In this document: positions 7,591 to 16,249 of the stretch, piece after piece
Numbering within the stretch: the stretch's first letter is position 1
Layout of the letters: every line of letters starts with the position of its first letter
Assembly (NCBI GenBank): GCA_017453325.1
Contig: JAFTKK010000030.1
Span: 1-47,604 of the forward strand
DNA: 47,604 nucleotides
From: Clostridia bacterium
GTDB lineage: Bacteria; Bacillota; Clostridia; Oscillospirales; CAG-272
Direction of reading: 5' to 3'
Made by a program: the position numbers and the translations under genes
Notes under the pieces: generated by a model
Databases searched by the model: none
What the model saw: the letters and a program-made list of their open reading frames with translations, nothing else
Told to the model about the DNA's origin: nothing

Positions 7591-9525
7591 TTATCTTCTC
7601 TTTTCCTCGATCTCTGCAAGAAGATCGGAAAGGAATGCGTCAACCGAAACAGCGCCCTTATCGCCATCCTTACGGGAGCGAACTGCCACCGTGCCGGCAT
7701 TCATCTCGTTATCACCGATCACGAGCATATAGGGTACCTTTTCGAGCTGCGTGGTACGAATCTGTTTGCCGATGGTCTCGTTGCGGTCATCGACCTCAAC
7801 GCGCACACCCTTGGCCTCCAGCTGCTTCTTCACGCCATAAGCATAGTCGGCATGCTCGTCGCCAATGGGCAGGATCTTGACCTGCACGGGTGCCATCCAA
7901 GTGGGCAGCGCGCCTGCATACTTCTCAATAAGCAGCGCGAGTGTGCGCTCATAGCAGCCCATCGAGGTGCGGTGAATGATATAGGGGCGTTTCATCTGCC
8001 CATCGCTATCCACGTACTCCATGCCGAATTTTTCAGCAAGCAGCATATCGATCTGGATGGTGATGAGTGTATCCTCCTTACCAAACACGTTCTTGATCTG
8101 GATATCGAGCTTAGGACCGTAGAAAGCAGCCTCGTCGATGCCGATCTTATAATCAATGCCAAGGTCGTCAAGAATCTCCTTCATAACACCCTGCGCGTGA
8201 TCCCATTGCTCGGGCGTGCCCTCATACTTATCGGTACGGGCGGGGTCCCACTGCGAGAAGCGGAAGGAACAATCCTCCTTGAGGCCAAGGGTCTCAAGGC
8301 AGTAGTTGGCAAGCTCAAAGCAACCGCGGAATTCCTCTGCCAGCTGCTCGGGACGCAGCACCAGGTGTCCCTCGGAAATGGTGAACTGGCGCACGCGGAT
8401 AAGGCCGTGCATCTCGCCGCTATCCTCGTTACGGAAGAGCGTAGAGGTTTCGCCAAGGCGCATGGGCAGCTCGCGGTAGGAGCGTTTTTTGTTGAGAAAT
8501 ACCTGATACTGGAAAGGACAAGTCATGGGACGGAGCGCAAAACAATCCTTGGTGTAGTCATCGGGATCGCCCAGCACAAACATGCCGTCAAGATAATGAT
8601 CCCAGTGACCGGAAATCTTATAAAGCTCGCGTTTTGCCATCAGCGGGGTCTTGGTCAGCAGATAACCGCGTTTTTGCTCCTCGTCCTCAATCCAGCGCTG
8701 CAGCGTTTGAATGACGCGCGCGCCCTTGGGAAGCAAAATGGGCAGGCCCTGGCCGATCGATTCAACGGTGGTGAAAAACTCCAGCTCACGGCCAATCTTA
8801 TTGTGATCACGCTTGCGTGCCTCCTCCAGCGCCTCGAGATGCGCCTTCAGCTCATCCTTTGAGGGGAAGGCCACGCCGTATACGCGCTGCAGCATCTTAT
8901 TGTTCTGGTCGCCCTTCCAATAAGCACCCGTGCATTGCGTCAGCTTCACAGCCTTGACGGCGGCGGTGGAGAAAAGGTGCGGTCCCGCACAAAGGTCAAC
9001 AAACTCGCCCTGACGGTAAAAGCTGATCACAGCGTCCTCAGGCAGCTCGTGAATGAGCTGCACCTTATAGGGCTCGCCCTTCTCCTCCATCAGCGCGAGC
9101 GCCTCTGCACGGGGCAGCTCAAAGCGCTCAATGAGATGATTTTCCTTGACGATCTTTTTCATCTCACTCTCAAGTGCGGAAAGCGCCTCGGCAGTGAAAG
9201 GAATCTCGCTGTCAAAATCATAGTAAAAGCCGCTTTCCACGGCAGGGCCGATGGTCAGCTTGGTCGCGGGATACAGACGCTTGACGGCCTGCGCCAAAAT
9301 ATGTGCGGCGGTATGGTCAAAGACGTGCTTGCCTGCGGCATCGGCAAAGGTGAGAAGCTTCACCTCACAATCACCCGTGAGCAGGTGCGTCATACCGACG
9401 GTCTGCCCGCCAACCTCGGCGGCAATGTGCGCGCGCGTCACCAGTTCGGCAGCCTTTGCGGCGTCAAATACCGAGAGCGGCGCTTCAAATTCTACTGTTT
9501 TTTCGGGAAATACTACCTTAAACAT
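7591..9525 (-). CDS. thrS: Threonine-tRNA ligase
   Basis: It charges tRNA-Thr with threonine. In order the protein has a TGS domain (residues about 1-60), an editing/second additional domain with 'HTAAHILAQAVKRLYP' (about 70-210), the class II catalytic core with 'RPMTCPFQYQ', 'RLGETSTLFRNEDSGEM' and 'RVRQFTISEGH', and a C-terminal anticodon-binding domain ('VQVKILPIGDEHADY' onward). At 644 residues it is full length. The start is the internal Met of 'MFKVVFPEKT', 7 nt after AAGGAG (9533-9538); the upstream in-frame Met lies in the leader. Expression is controlled by the T-box leader at 9560-9745. Confidence 0.97.
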   Translation of the reverse strand: MFKVVFPEKTVEFEAPLSVFDAAKAAELVTRAHIAAEVGGQTVGMTHLLTGDCEVKLLTFADAAGKHVFDHTAAHILAQAVKRLYPATKLTIGPAVESGFYYDFDSEIPFTAEALSALESEMKKIVKENHLIERFELPRAEALALMEEKGEPYKVQLIHELPEDAVISFYRQGEFVDLCAGPHLFSTAAVKAVKLTQCTGAYWKGDQNNKMLQRVYGVAFPSKDELKAHLEALEEARKRDHNKIGRELEFFTTVESIGQGLPILLPKGARVIQTLQRWIEDEEQKRGYLLTKTPLMAKRELYKISGHWDHYLDGMFVLGDPDDYTKDCFALRPMTCPFQYQVFLNKKRSYRELPMRLGETSTLFRNEDSGEMHGLIRVRQFTISEGHLVLRPEQLAEEFRGCFELANYCLETLGLKEDCSFRFSQWDPARTDKYEGTPEQWDHAQGVMKEILDDLGIDYKIGIDEAAFYGPKLDIQIKNVFGKEDTLITIQIDMLLAEKFGMEYVDSDGQMKRPYIIHRTSMGCYERTLALLIEKYAGALPTWMAPVQVKILPIGDEHADYAYGVKKQLEAKGVRVEVDDRNETIGKQIRTTQLEKVPYMLVIGDNEMNAGTVAVRSRKDGDKGAVSVDAFLSDLLAEIEEKRR

Positions 9526-9559
9526 ATCAAAACTCCTTTTGAGAAATTTATAAAACAAC

Positions 9560-9745
9560 GCACCCCGACAAGACCAAAGGCCTCATCGGGGTGCGATCAT
9601 CATCACACGGTTCCACCCGAGCGTTTCACTCTAAAATTATTCACATCGGCACTTGGGCGGTACTGTTGCCCCCTCCCCGAAGAACGTTTCAGCCATGCGT
9701 TCTCTCTCTGTGCGTTTTGGGTGCAAAGCGTGTTCCAAGCACGTT
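9560..9745 (-). promoter_or_regulatory. T-box riboswitch leader of thrS
   Basis: On the minus strand the leader carries the distal stem I signature AGAGAGA...GGCTGAAA (about 9683-9710), the T-box antiterminator sequence GGGTGGAACCG (9608-9618) and a competing terminator with 9-bp arms at 9560-9594 followed by a T-rich tract. Uncharged tRNA should favour the antiterminator and allow thrS transcription. The specifier triplet could not be placed with confidence; ACC near 9660 is a candidate. The leader begins immediately at the end of the upstream mgsA-like gene, with no promoter visible between. Confidence 0.85.
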
Positions 9746-10175
9746 ATCTTCTCTTGCTGCGGTTATATTCGCTTCTCGGATTGAGGAAATTTCTCCAATC
9801 GAGGTCACCGCGCTCCAACGCCGTGATCAGCGCCTCTGCCGTTGCAATATTGGTGGCAACGGGAATGTTGTATCGGTCACAGGCAAGCAAAAGCTCCTGT
9901 GCCTCCTTCTCGTCATACAGAGCCTCGGGGCGCGTATCACGGAAATAAAGCAAAATATCGATCTCGTTGTAAGCAACGCGCGTAGCGATCTGCTGCTCGC
10001 CGCCCTGCTCACCCGTGAGCATTTTTTCGATCGTAAGACCGGTGGCTTCAGAAATATACTTTGCGGTAATGCTGGTAGCACACAAATTATGCTTGCTGAG
10101 AATACCGCAATACGCAATACAAAACTGCGTCATCAGCTCTTTTTTCATATCTGCCGCAATAATGGCAATTTCCAT
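9744..10175 (-). CDS. Methylglyoxal-synthase-like domain protein
   Basis: This 143-residue protein has the MGS fold: 'EIAIIAADMKKELM', 'HNLCATSITAKYI', 'GGEQQIATRV' and 'NIPVATNIATAEALI'. Methylglyoxal synthase converts DHAP to methylglyoxal and phosphate. Here the canonical GGDQQ aspartate (Asp71 in E. coli) is Glu, and the PHDPD segment holding His98 and Asp101 is replaced by 'ALYDEKE'. Activity is therefore doubtful, although databases will call it mgsA. The start is the Met of 'MEIAIIAADM', 8 nt after GAAGG; the Met seven codons earlier lacks a better site. It lies directly upstream of the thrS T-box in the same direction. Confidence 0.82.
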   Translation of the reverse strand: MEIAIIAADMKKELMTQFCIAYCGILSKHNLCATSITAKYISEATGLTIEKMLTGEQGGEQQIATRVAYNEIDILLYFRDTRPEALYDEKEAQELLLACDRYNIPVATNIATAEALITALERGDLDWRNFLNPRSEYNRSKRR

Positions 10176-10239
10176 GTTTCGCACCTTCCCTTCCATCGAT
10201 CATCCGATATTGTCAAAAAGATACAACCTATTCCATGTT

Positions 10240-10269
10240 ATTATATCATATTACTGCGATCTCTGTCAA
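10240..10269 (-). promoter_or_regulatory. Promoter of the mgsA-like gene
   Basis: On the minus strand, -35 TTGACA (10264-10269), an 18-bp spacer and -10 TATAAT (10240-10245) are both at consensus. It is the only good promoter seen upstream of both the mgsA-like gene and thrS. Confidence 0.85.
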
Positions 10270-10301
10270 TGATATTCTCTCCCTTTTTTGCATTTTTTTG
10301 C

Positions 10302-10343
10302 AAAAAACAAGCAAGCCCCGTGCACTTTTGTGCACGGGGCTTG
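10302..10343 (-). terminator. Terminator of the ispH-rpsA operon
   Basis: A perfect 14-bp stem (10312-10325 with 10330-10343) around a TTTT loop is followed, on the minus strand, by a T-rich tract. Confidence 0.9.
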
Positions 10344-10349
10344 TTAAAA

Positions 10350-12389
10350 TTATTCCTCAACGGGAGCCTCTTCGGCTACATCCTCGGGCATAGCTGCCTC
10401 AGCGGCGGCTACCTCCTCAAGAAGTGCGCGAATAGAAAGGCTTACCTTCTGCTTCTCGCTGTCGATCTCAATGATCTTAGCGTCAACAGCCTGGCCGATC
10501 TCCAGCACGTCGGCAGGCTTGCCGATGCGGGTCATGGCGATCTGAGAAATGTGAATGAGGCCGTCCACGCCGTCAATGATCTCGGCAAATGCACCGAAGG
10601 GCATCATGCTCACGATCTTCACGGGCACAACGTCACCCACCTGGCACTTGTTCGTAAAGATGAACCAGGGGTTGGTCTCCTCGGTCTTGTAGCCGAGAGA
10701 AATGCGCTTCTTTTCACGGTCAAAGGACTTCACGAATACCGTCACGGTCTCGCCGATGGAAAGAACCTCTGCGGGATTCTTGATGTGTTTCCAGGAAAGC
10801 TCGCTGGTGTGAACCATGCCGTCAACACCGCCGAGATCTACGAAAGCACCGTAAGAGGTCATGCTCTTCACCACACCGGTGTAGGTCTTGCCCTCCTCGA
10901 TGGCTGCCCAGAACTCCTCCTCCAGCGCGCGACGCTCCTCACGAAGCACGGCACGGATGGAGCCGATCGCCTTGTGGCCCTGCTCCTTGGTCTCGATCAC
11001 CTTGAACTTCACGTCGGTGCCCTTCAGGGGAGCGAGGTCGCCATCCTTCGGCACACCGGTCTGAGATGCGGGAATGAACACGCGATTGCCGTAAACGAAT
11101 ACGATCACGCCGCCCTTTACCACATCGGCAACGTTTGCCTCAAGGATCTCACCTGCGTCCTTTGCAGCAACAACCTTTTCCCAGTTCTTGCCGGAATCAA
11201 CGCGTCTCTTGTCAAGCTCAGCCACGCCCTCGATATCGCTCACGCGAATTACCTTTGCCTCAACGGCGTCGCCTACCTTGAACTGCTCAGTCAGCTTTAC
11301 AGAAGGATCGTCGCTTACGCGGTCGGCCTTGATGTAGCCGGTGACGCCTGCGCCGAGATCCAGCTGCAGCTCAGTGTCGGACACGTGCGATACGGTACCG
11401 GTAACGATTGCTCCTGTATGTAAATTTTTGACTTCAGTCTCTTCGAGAAGTTTTGCAAAGTTTTCTGCTTCAGTCATTGTTTTATATACCTCCTCAATGA
11501 TCTCTTGCGGGGTCGATGCTCCCGCCACTATCCCCACTTTGCGATGGGTTAATGAAAACGTTTTCACCAACGGCATCTGCGCCGTCTTTGTGATCCGCAG
11601 CGTCTCGGGGCAGATGCTTTGGCAAATATCGAAAAGCTTCGCGGTGTTTGAGCTTTCCTTACCGCCAATCACGATCATACCGTCCGAAGCTGCGGCAAGT
11701 GTCGCCGCCTCTGTCTGTCGGGAATCCGTAACATTACATATTGTATCAAAAATTAAAGCATTTGTACAGACCTTTTTTAAAAGTTTTTGACATTTTTTCC
11801 ATTCTGTTAAATTCTGGGTGGTTTGAGCGACCATTACGGGCACTTTTGACGAAAATTTTTGCCCGAGCTCCCCGTCTATTGCCGCCGCAAAGGCTTTGCT
11901 GTCGGGAAAAACATATTTTTCTCCCGTAAAGCAGCTCATAAATCCCTCCACCTCGGGGTGAGCAGCATTGCCGATGCACAGAAAGATATGCTCGCGCTCT
12001 TTCCCGTCCTCGGAATATTCTGTTGCAATACGGTGTATCTTGGTGACAAACGAGCAGGTGCAGTCCACAAACGAAAAGCCGTCGTGTGCCGTGCAAAGCG
12101 CCTCCAGTGCGGCGCGCGTCTCGCGCGCAATGCCGTGCGCCCGCACAAAAACCGTCACAGGGGAGGCGGGGGTCGCTGTGGCCGCGACACACTCCAGCTC
12201 TGCGGCAGAAATGGCACGAACGCCCTTTTGCTCCAGCATACTGTTATATTCCTCGTTGTGGATTAGATGTCCGAGTGTGAAAATGCGCTCGCCCGCGCTC
12301 GGTGCACGCATACGGTCGCAAAGACGCTGTGTGGCCAAGCGCACACCGGGGCAAAAGCCTGCGTTTTTGGCAATCGTGACCTCGCTCAT
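10350..12389 (-). CDS. ispH: IspH (HMBPP reductase) fused to S1-domain protein
   Basis: This 679-residue bifunctional protein is typical of Clostridia. Residues 1 to about 305 are IspH, the [4Fe-4S] enzyme making IPP and DMAPP in the last step of the MEP isoprenoid pathway. Its cluster ligands are Cys13 ('GFCPGV'), Cys112 ('DCTCSFVTKIH') and Cys218 ('DTICNVTDSRQ'). The rest carries four S1 RNA-binding repeats (from about residues 327, 410, 498 and 583; for example 'VVKSMTSYGAFVDLGGVDG'), resembling ribosomal protein S1, and an acidic tail. It is the last gene of the operon from rpiR through plsC and overlaps the plsC stop by 4 nt. The S1 half may serve as the organism's S1-like protein. Confidence 0.96.
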   Translation of the reverse strand: MSEVTIAKNAGFCPGVRLATQRLCDRMRAPSAGERIFTLGHLIHNEEYNSMLEQKGVRAISAAELECVAATATPASPVTVFVRAHGIARETRAALEALCTAHDGFSFVDCTCSFVTKIHRIATEYSEDGKEREHIFLCIGNAAHPEVEGFMSCFTGEKYVFPDSKAFAAAIDGELGQKFSSKVPVMVAQTTQNLTEWKKCQKLLKKVCTNALIFDTICNVTDSRQTEAATLAAASDGMIVIGGKESSNTAKLFDICQSICPETLRITKTAQMPLVKTFSLTHRKVGIVAGASTPQEIIEEVYKTMTEAENFAKLLEETEVKNLHTGAIVTGTVSHVSDTELQLDLGAGVTGYIKADRVSDDPSVKLTEQFKVGDAVEAKVIRVSDIEGVAELDKRRVDSGKNWEKVVAAKDAGEILEANVADVVKGGVIVFVYGNRVFIPASQTGVPKDGDLAPLKGTDVKFKVIETKEQGHKAIGSIRAVLREERRALEEEFWAAIEEGKTYTGVVKSMTSYGAFVDLGGVDGMVHTSELSWKHIKNPAEVLSIGETVTVFVKSFDREKKRISLGYKTEETNPWFIFTNKCQVGDVVPVKIVSMMPFGAFAEIIDGVDGLIHISQIAMTRIGKPADVLEIGQAVDAKIIEIDSEKQKVSLSIRALLEEVAAAEAAMPEDVAEEAPVEE

Positions 12390-13006
12390 TTCACGCCGTC
12401 TCCCAAACGGCAGATCTCAGCATAGATCTCCTCGGAAATACGGGCGTATTCCCCCTGGCGCTGCGGATCGTAGCCGAATGATTCAAACGGAATGGGCTCG
12501 CCGATCACCACCGTCACGCGGCGAAAGAACTTCCATGTGTAATTTTTCATCTTGATGTGCACGGGCAGAATCTGTGCCCCTGCGTGAGAAGCGATCATAG
12601 CCGCACCCGTTTTCGCCTTGCACTCGCGCGGATCCTTGCCCGCGCATCTGGTGCCTTGCGGGAAAAGGCCTACGCTATAGCCGGTTTCAAGCAGCTTGAT
12701 GGTACGCTTGATCGCGCCCACGTCACCCTTGCCGCGCGACACGGGATAAGCACCCAGCCAACGCACCAAACGTCCGATCACGGGCACGCGAAAGAGCTCG
12801 GCCTTGGCCATAAAATGCGGCTGCTGGCGGCGCAATGCAATGCAAAGGAACACGGCATCAAGCAGGGTTTGATGATTGCCGCAAACAAGATAAGGACCGT
12901 CTGCCCTTTTGGGCTCGTTTTTGCGGCCGACCACCTTCACGCGAAACAAGAGCTTAGCGGGAATTACCAGCAACGTGCGTATGATCACGTAAAAGACACT
13001 TTTCAT
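12386..13006 (-). CDS. plsC: 1-acyl-sn-glycerol-3-phosphate acyltransferase (PlsC family)
   Basis: It transfers an acyl chain to lysophosphatidic acid to give phosphatidic acid, the precursor of membrane phospholipids. The acyltransferase motifs 'GNHQTLLDAV' (NHx4D) and 'GLFPQGTRC' are present, with an N-terminal hydrophobic segment (about residues 5-21) that would seat it on the inner membrane. The start 'MKSVFYV' is chosen because its ATG overlaps the cmk stop (ATGA). An alternative Met five codons upstream, 4 nt after GAGG, is possible. The gene overlaps both neighbours and so belongs to one translationally coupled operon. Confidence 0.92.
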   Translation of the reverse strand: MKSVFYVIIRTLLVIPAKLLFRVKVVGRKNEPKRADGPYLVCGNHQTLLDAVFLCIALRRQQPHFMAKAELFRVPVIGRLVRWLGAYPVSRGKGDVGAIKRTIKLLETGYSVGLFPQGTRCAGKDPRECKAKTGAAMIASHAGAQILPVHIKMKNYTWKFFRRVTVVIGEPIPFESFGYDPQRQGEYARISEEIYAEICRLGDGVK

Positions 13007-13677
13007 ACCGTTCCCCCGCATTTTTCCTCAATAATGGCAAGCACCGCCGCCACGTTTTCCTCAATGGTCATGTCGGAATTGTCCAGCAGGATCGCGTCGG
13101 GTGCCGCCACGGCGGGAGCCACGGCACGGGTACTGTCGTTGTGATCGCGCTCAATCATTTCGCGCAGCACGTCCTCATAGCATGCCTCCATGCCCTTGGC
13201 CTGCAGCTCCTTGGTACGGCGCCATGCACGCGCCTCATTCGATGCGGTCATAAAGATCTTCACGTCGGCATGAGGCAATATCACGGTGCCGATATCGCGA
13301 CCGTCCATGATCACGCTGTTTTTGGCGGCAATATCGCGCTGGGTGTCAAGCAAAAAGGTGCGTACGGCAGGCACGGCAGACACGGCCGATGCGTACATGG
13401 AGATTTCGGGCTCGCGAATGCGGTCACCGAGATCCTCGCCGTTGAGATATACGTGCTGCGCACCGTTTTCATAGCGCACCTCAATGGCAATCTTCGGCAA
13501 GCAGGAAACAATGCCCTCAATATCGGTGCGGGCAAAGCCGCTTTCGCGCACAAAGTACCCAATGGTGCGGTAAAGCGCACCCGTATCCACGTAAACAATG
13601 CCGAGCTTGGCGGCAACCGCCTTGGCAATGCTGCTTTTTCCTGCCCCGCTGGGGCCGTCAATGGCAATTCTGATCAT
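13003..13677 (-). CDS. cmk: (d)CMP kinase
   Basis: It phosphorylates CMP and dCMP to their diphosphates using ATP. The protein has the P-loop 'IDGPSGAGKSSIAKAVA' at residues 5-21, the family's 'YVDTGALYRTIGYF' and 'DGRDIGTVILPHADVKIF', and the lid region 'RAWRRTKELQ'. At 224 residues it is normal length. It sits between the flavoprotein gene and plsC and overlaps plsC by 4 nt. Linkage of cmk to plsC and ispH-rpsA is common in Clostridia. Confidence 0.97.
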   Translation of the reverse strand: MIRIAIDGPSGAGKSSIAKAVAAKLGIVYVDTGALYRTIGYFVRESGFARTDIEGIVSCLPKIAIEVRYENGAQHVYLNGEDLGDRIREPEISMYASAVSAVPAVRTFLLDTQRDIAAKNSVIMDGRDIGTVILPHADVKIFMTASNEARAWRRTKELQAKGMEACYEDVLREMIERDHNDSTRAVAPAVAAPDAILLDNSDMTIEENVAAVLAIIEEKCGGTV

Positions 13678-13689
13678 AAATCTTTCTCC

Positions 13690-14937
13690 TTATTCCTGCA
13701 CCTCTGCGCAGGCGGCACTCTCGCCGGCCAGCACAGCGGTGGAAAATGCGATCTGTAAATTAAAGCCACCCGTGTAGGCGTCAAGATCCAACACCTCACC
13801 CGCAAAATAAAGGCCCTTTACCTTTTTCGATTCCATCGTGCGGGGCGAGATCTCGGGCAGCGCCACGCCGCCCTTGGTAATGATTGCTTCGGCAATCGGG
13901 CGGAATCCGCGGATCCTTACACGCAGATCCTTGAGAAGCGCAAGCAGCGCGGCGCGCTCCTCCTTGGTGATCGCATTGACCTTTTTGTGTGCGTCGATCC
14001 CCGAGCGCGCCACCAGAGGTGCGATCAGCTTTTGCGGCAACAAGTCCGCCAATGCGTTTAAAAAATCGCGATTTTGATATTTTTTGAAGTCGGAAAGCAG
14101 ACGGGCATCCAGCGTCTTTTCGTCAAGTGCTGGCTTGAGATCAATGCTCACCTCGTAGCGACCGCGCGTGGCGTCGGCAAGATGCGCTGAGGCCGAGAGC
14201 ACCAAAGGACCCGAGAGGCCGTAATGCGTAAACAGCATTTCTCCAAAGTCCTCAAACACCGTTTTCCCCGTTGCGGTATCGCGCACCGAAAGGCGCACGT
14301 TGCGCAGAGAAAGCCCCTGCACCGAGGCGCAAAAGCTCCCCTCCTCCACAAGCGGTACAAGGGAGGGCGTCGGGGGCAGGACGGTATGTCCCGCAGCCTC
14401 GGCAAAGCGATAGCCGTCGCCCGTCGAGCCCGTCAGAGGATAGGAGGCGCCACCCGTTGCCACGATCACGGTGTCAAAAAGCCGCGCACCGCGCGCAGTC
14501 TGCACGCCCACGGCACGTCCGTCCCGCAGCAGCAGCTCAGTTACCGTTTCGTGCAGCGTTTGCACACCCGTGCGGCGACATTCGCGCACCAAAGCATCCA
14601 CCACGTCGGTCGCCTTATCCGAAACGGGAAACACGCGGTTTCCGCGTTCGACCTTAAGGGGCACGCCAAGCTCCTCAAAAAACGCTTCGGTGTCCTCAGA
14701 GGAAAAGCGATCCCACGCCGAAAACAAGAAGCGCGCATTGCCCGTAATATTGGCAAAAAACTCATCCCGTGTGCAATGATTGGTCACGTTGCAGCGACCC
14801 TTACCCGTGATGCGGAGCTTGCGTCCGCAGCGGTCGTTTTTTTCAAAAACCGTGACGTCGGCACCAAGCCTTGCGGCGTGAATGGCCGCCACCAGCCCTG
14901 CGGCACCGCCGCCAACAATCGCTACCGTTACTGCCAT
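13690..14937 (-). CDS. NAD(P)/FAD-dependent oxidoreductase (HI0933/YhiN family)
   Basis: This 415-residue flavoprotein of the HI0933-like family often appears as 'aminoacetone oxidase family'. It opens with a Rossmann motif 'IVGGGAAGLVAAIHAA', then the family signature 'RKLRITGKGRCNVTN', 'ATGGASYPLTGSTGDGY' and a C-terminal 'GLYFAGEVLDLDAYTGGFN'. The substrate is unknown. The start 'MAVTVAIVGGG' lies 4 nt after the rpiR stop, with no strong ribosome site, so translation is probably coupled; the upstream in-frame Met lies inside rpiR. It is the second gene of the rpiR-to-ispH operon. Confidence 0.92.
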   Translation of the reverse strand: MAVTVAIVGGGAAGLVAAIHAARLGADVTVFEKNDRCGRKLRITGKGRCNVTNHCTRDEFFANITGNARFLFSAWDRFSSEDTEAFFEELGVPLKVERGNRVFPVSDKATDVVDALVRECRRTGVQTLHETVTELLLRDGRAVGVQTARGARLFDTVIVATGGASYPLTGSTGDGYRFAEAAGHTVLPPTPSLVPLVEEGSFCASVQGLSLRNVRLSVRDTATGKTVFEDFGEMLFTHYGLSGPLVLSASAHLADATRGRYEVSIDLKPALDEKTLDARLLSDFKKYQNRDFLNALADLLPQKLIAPLVARSGIDAHKKVNAITKEERAALLALLKDLRVRIRGFRPIAEAIITKGGVALPEISPRTMESKKVKGLYFAGEVLDLDAYTGGFNLQIAFSTAVLAGESAACAEVQE

Positions 14938-14941
14938 CTTG

Positions 14942-15802
14942 TCAACCGTTCTTGTCGTAGACGTCATACTCGTCCCAGATATTCTCAAGGCGGTGCAAGC
15001 GTGCCGCCACCTCGTCTCTCTTGCGCATCGACACCGACGCGATCATTGCGTTAATGATACTGAGGGGTGCTACCAGGGAGTCCACAAAAGAGGCCATGTC
15101 GCTGCGTGCGATCAGCAGCTGATCGCTGCCTGGGGCGAGGGGAGAGGTCACGCTGTCCGTCAGCGCCACCACGTTCGCGCCTGCTCTGTGTGCATATTCC
15201 ACCGCACGCACGGTACGCTTGGAATAGCGCGGAAAGCTGATGGCGATCAGCACGTCGCGCGGGCCGATATCGAGCAGCTGCTCGAAGATCTCGGTGCCCG
15301 TAGTACCCGCCACGGGGCGCACGTTATCAAACATCATGCGAAAATTGAAGGTGATAAAATCGGACAGGGATGCCGCGGAGCGCACACCGAGAATGTAGAT
15401 GTTGCGTGCCGCCACGATCTTTTCCACCGCAGCATAAAAGGCCTCGCGGTCGATCGCCTCGAGGGTATGGCGGATCTTATCCGCATCACCGAGCAGAATT
15501 TTGTCAAGGATATTATCCCTATCCATGAGGTTATCTGCCACCTCCATGCGCTGTGCGGCGGTGAGGTTGGTGCGCGCCAGCTCCTGCAGCGCACGCTGCA
15601 TTTCGGGATAGCCCGCAAAGCCAAGCTCGTTGGCAAAGCGCACCACCGTGGATTCCGAAACCTCCACGAGTGCACCGAGCCTCGATGCCGTCATAAACGC
15701 GGCACGGTCGTAGTGCTGTAGGATATATTGCGCAATGAGGCGTTGCCCCTTAGAAAACTCGGACATACGCGCGGTCATTTGTTGCAGCAGGTTCTGCTTC
15801 AT
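14942..15802 (-). CDS. MurR/RpiR-family transcriptional regulator
   Basis: This 286-residue regulator has an N-terminal helix-turn-helix domain (about residues 1-77, 'MTASRLGALVEVSESTVVRF') and a C-terminal SIS sugar-phosphate-binding domain (about 120-250, 'NIYILGVRSAASLSDF', 'VLIAISFPRYSKRTV'). Relatives sense phosphosugars or sugar acids and usually sit beside sugar genes. Here it heads an operon of housekeeping genes, which is unusual. The start 'MKQNLLQQ' is 5 nt after GGAGGG, better placed than the Met 13 codons upstream. Confidence 0.92.
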   Translation of the reverse strand: MKQNLLQQMTARMSEFSKGQRLIAQYILQHYDRAAFMTASRLGALVEVSESTVVRFANELGFAGYPEMQRALQELARTNLTAAQRMEVADNLMDRDNILDKILLGDADKIRHTLEAIDREAFYAAVEKIVAARNIYILGVRSAASLSDFITFNFRMMFDNVRPVAGTTGTEIFEQLLDIGPRDVLIAISFPRYSKRTVRAVEYAHRAGANVVALTDSVTSPLAPGSDQLLIARSDMASFVDSLVAPLSIINAMIASVSMRKRDEVAARLHRLENIWDEYDVYDKNG

Positions 15803-15857
15803 CTCTTCCCTCCGTGTGCGCCGACTTGGCGGCGGCATCAAAGTATATCAATATTAT

Positions 15858-15886
15858 ATTTTATATCAAAATCTCAAAAAAGTCAA
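15858..15886 (-). promoter_or_regulatory. Promoter of the rpiR operon
   Basis: On the minus strand, -35 TTGACT (15881-15886), a 17-bp spacer and -10 TAAAAT (15858-15863). Confidence 0.8.
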
Positions 15887-15927
15887 TACCGCAAGCGAAG
15901 TGCGCACGCAAAAGGCAAAAAAAGCAC

Positions 15928-15956
15928 TTGACAAGCAAAAAAAGGTATGCTATACT
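15928..15956 (+). promoter_or_regulatory. Promoter of the tyrS leader
   Basis: -35 TTGACA (15928-15933), a 17-bp spacer and -10 TATACT (15951-15956), just upstream of the T-box leader. Confidence 0.88.
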
Positions 15957-15962
15957 ACTTTG

Positions 15963-16217
15963 GTAAAGACGATGACCGAAAGAGTAAGATCGCCGCTACC
16001 GCACAGAGAGCCGTTGGTTGGTGCAAAACGGAGGGTGGGGCTTTCCGAAATACATTCGCGAGTTGCGCACCGAACGGGGGCTCCTCAGTAGGCTGCGACG
16101 GTATCGCCCGTTATGCGAATGCGGCAGCAGCTGCCGCGTGAGATGCCGCCCCGTTGGCGGTAACAGAGGTGGTACCGCGTTCACTCGCCCTCTTGCCGTT
16201 CGGCAAGGGCGTTTTTT
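15963..16217 (+). promoter_or_regulatory. T-box riboswitch leader of tyrS
   Basis: This is a canonical T-box leader. It has a kink-turn region (GATGACC...AGAGTA, about 15969-15988), the AG bulge and distal loop AGAGAGCCGTTGGTTGGTG (about 16004-16022), a specifier loop GAAATACATTC with the tyrosine codon TAC at 16051-16053, the antiterminator T-box GAGGTGGTACCGCG (about 16166-16179), and a terminator stem at 16186-16211 followed by seven T. It senses uncharged tRNA-Tyr. Confidence 0.95.
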
Positions 16218-16249
16218 TATTTTTAACATAGCAAAAAGGAGATAAACGC

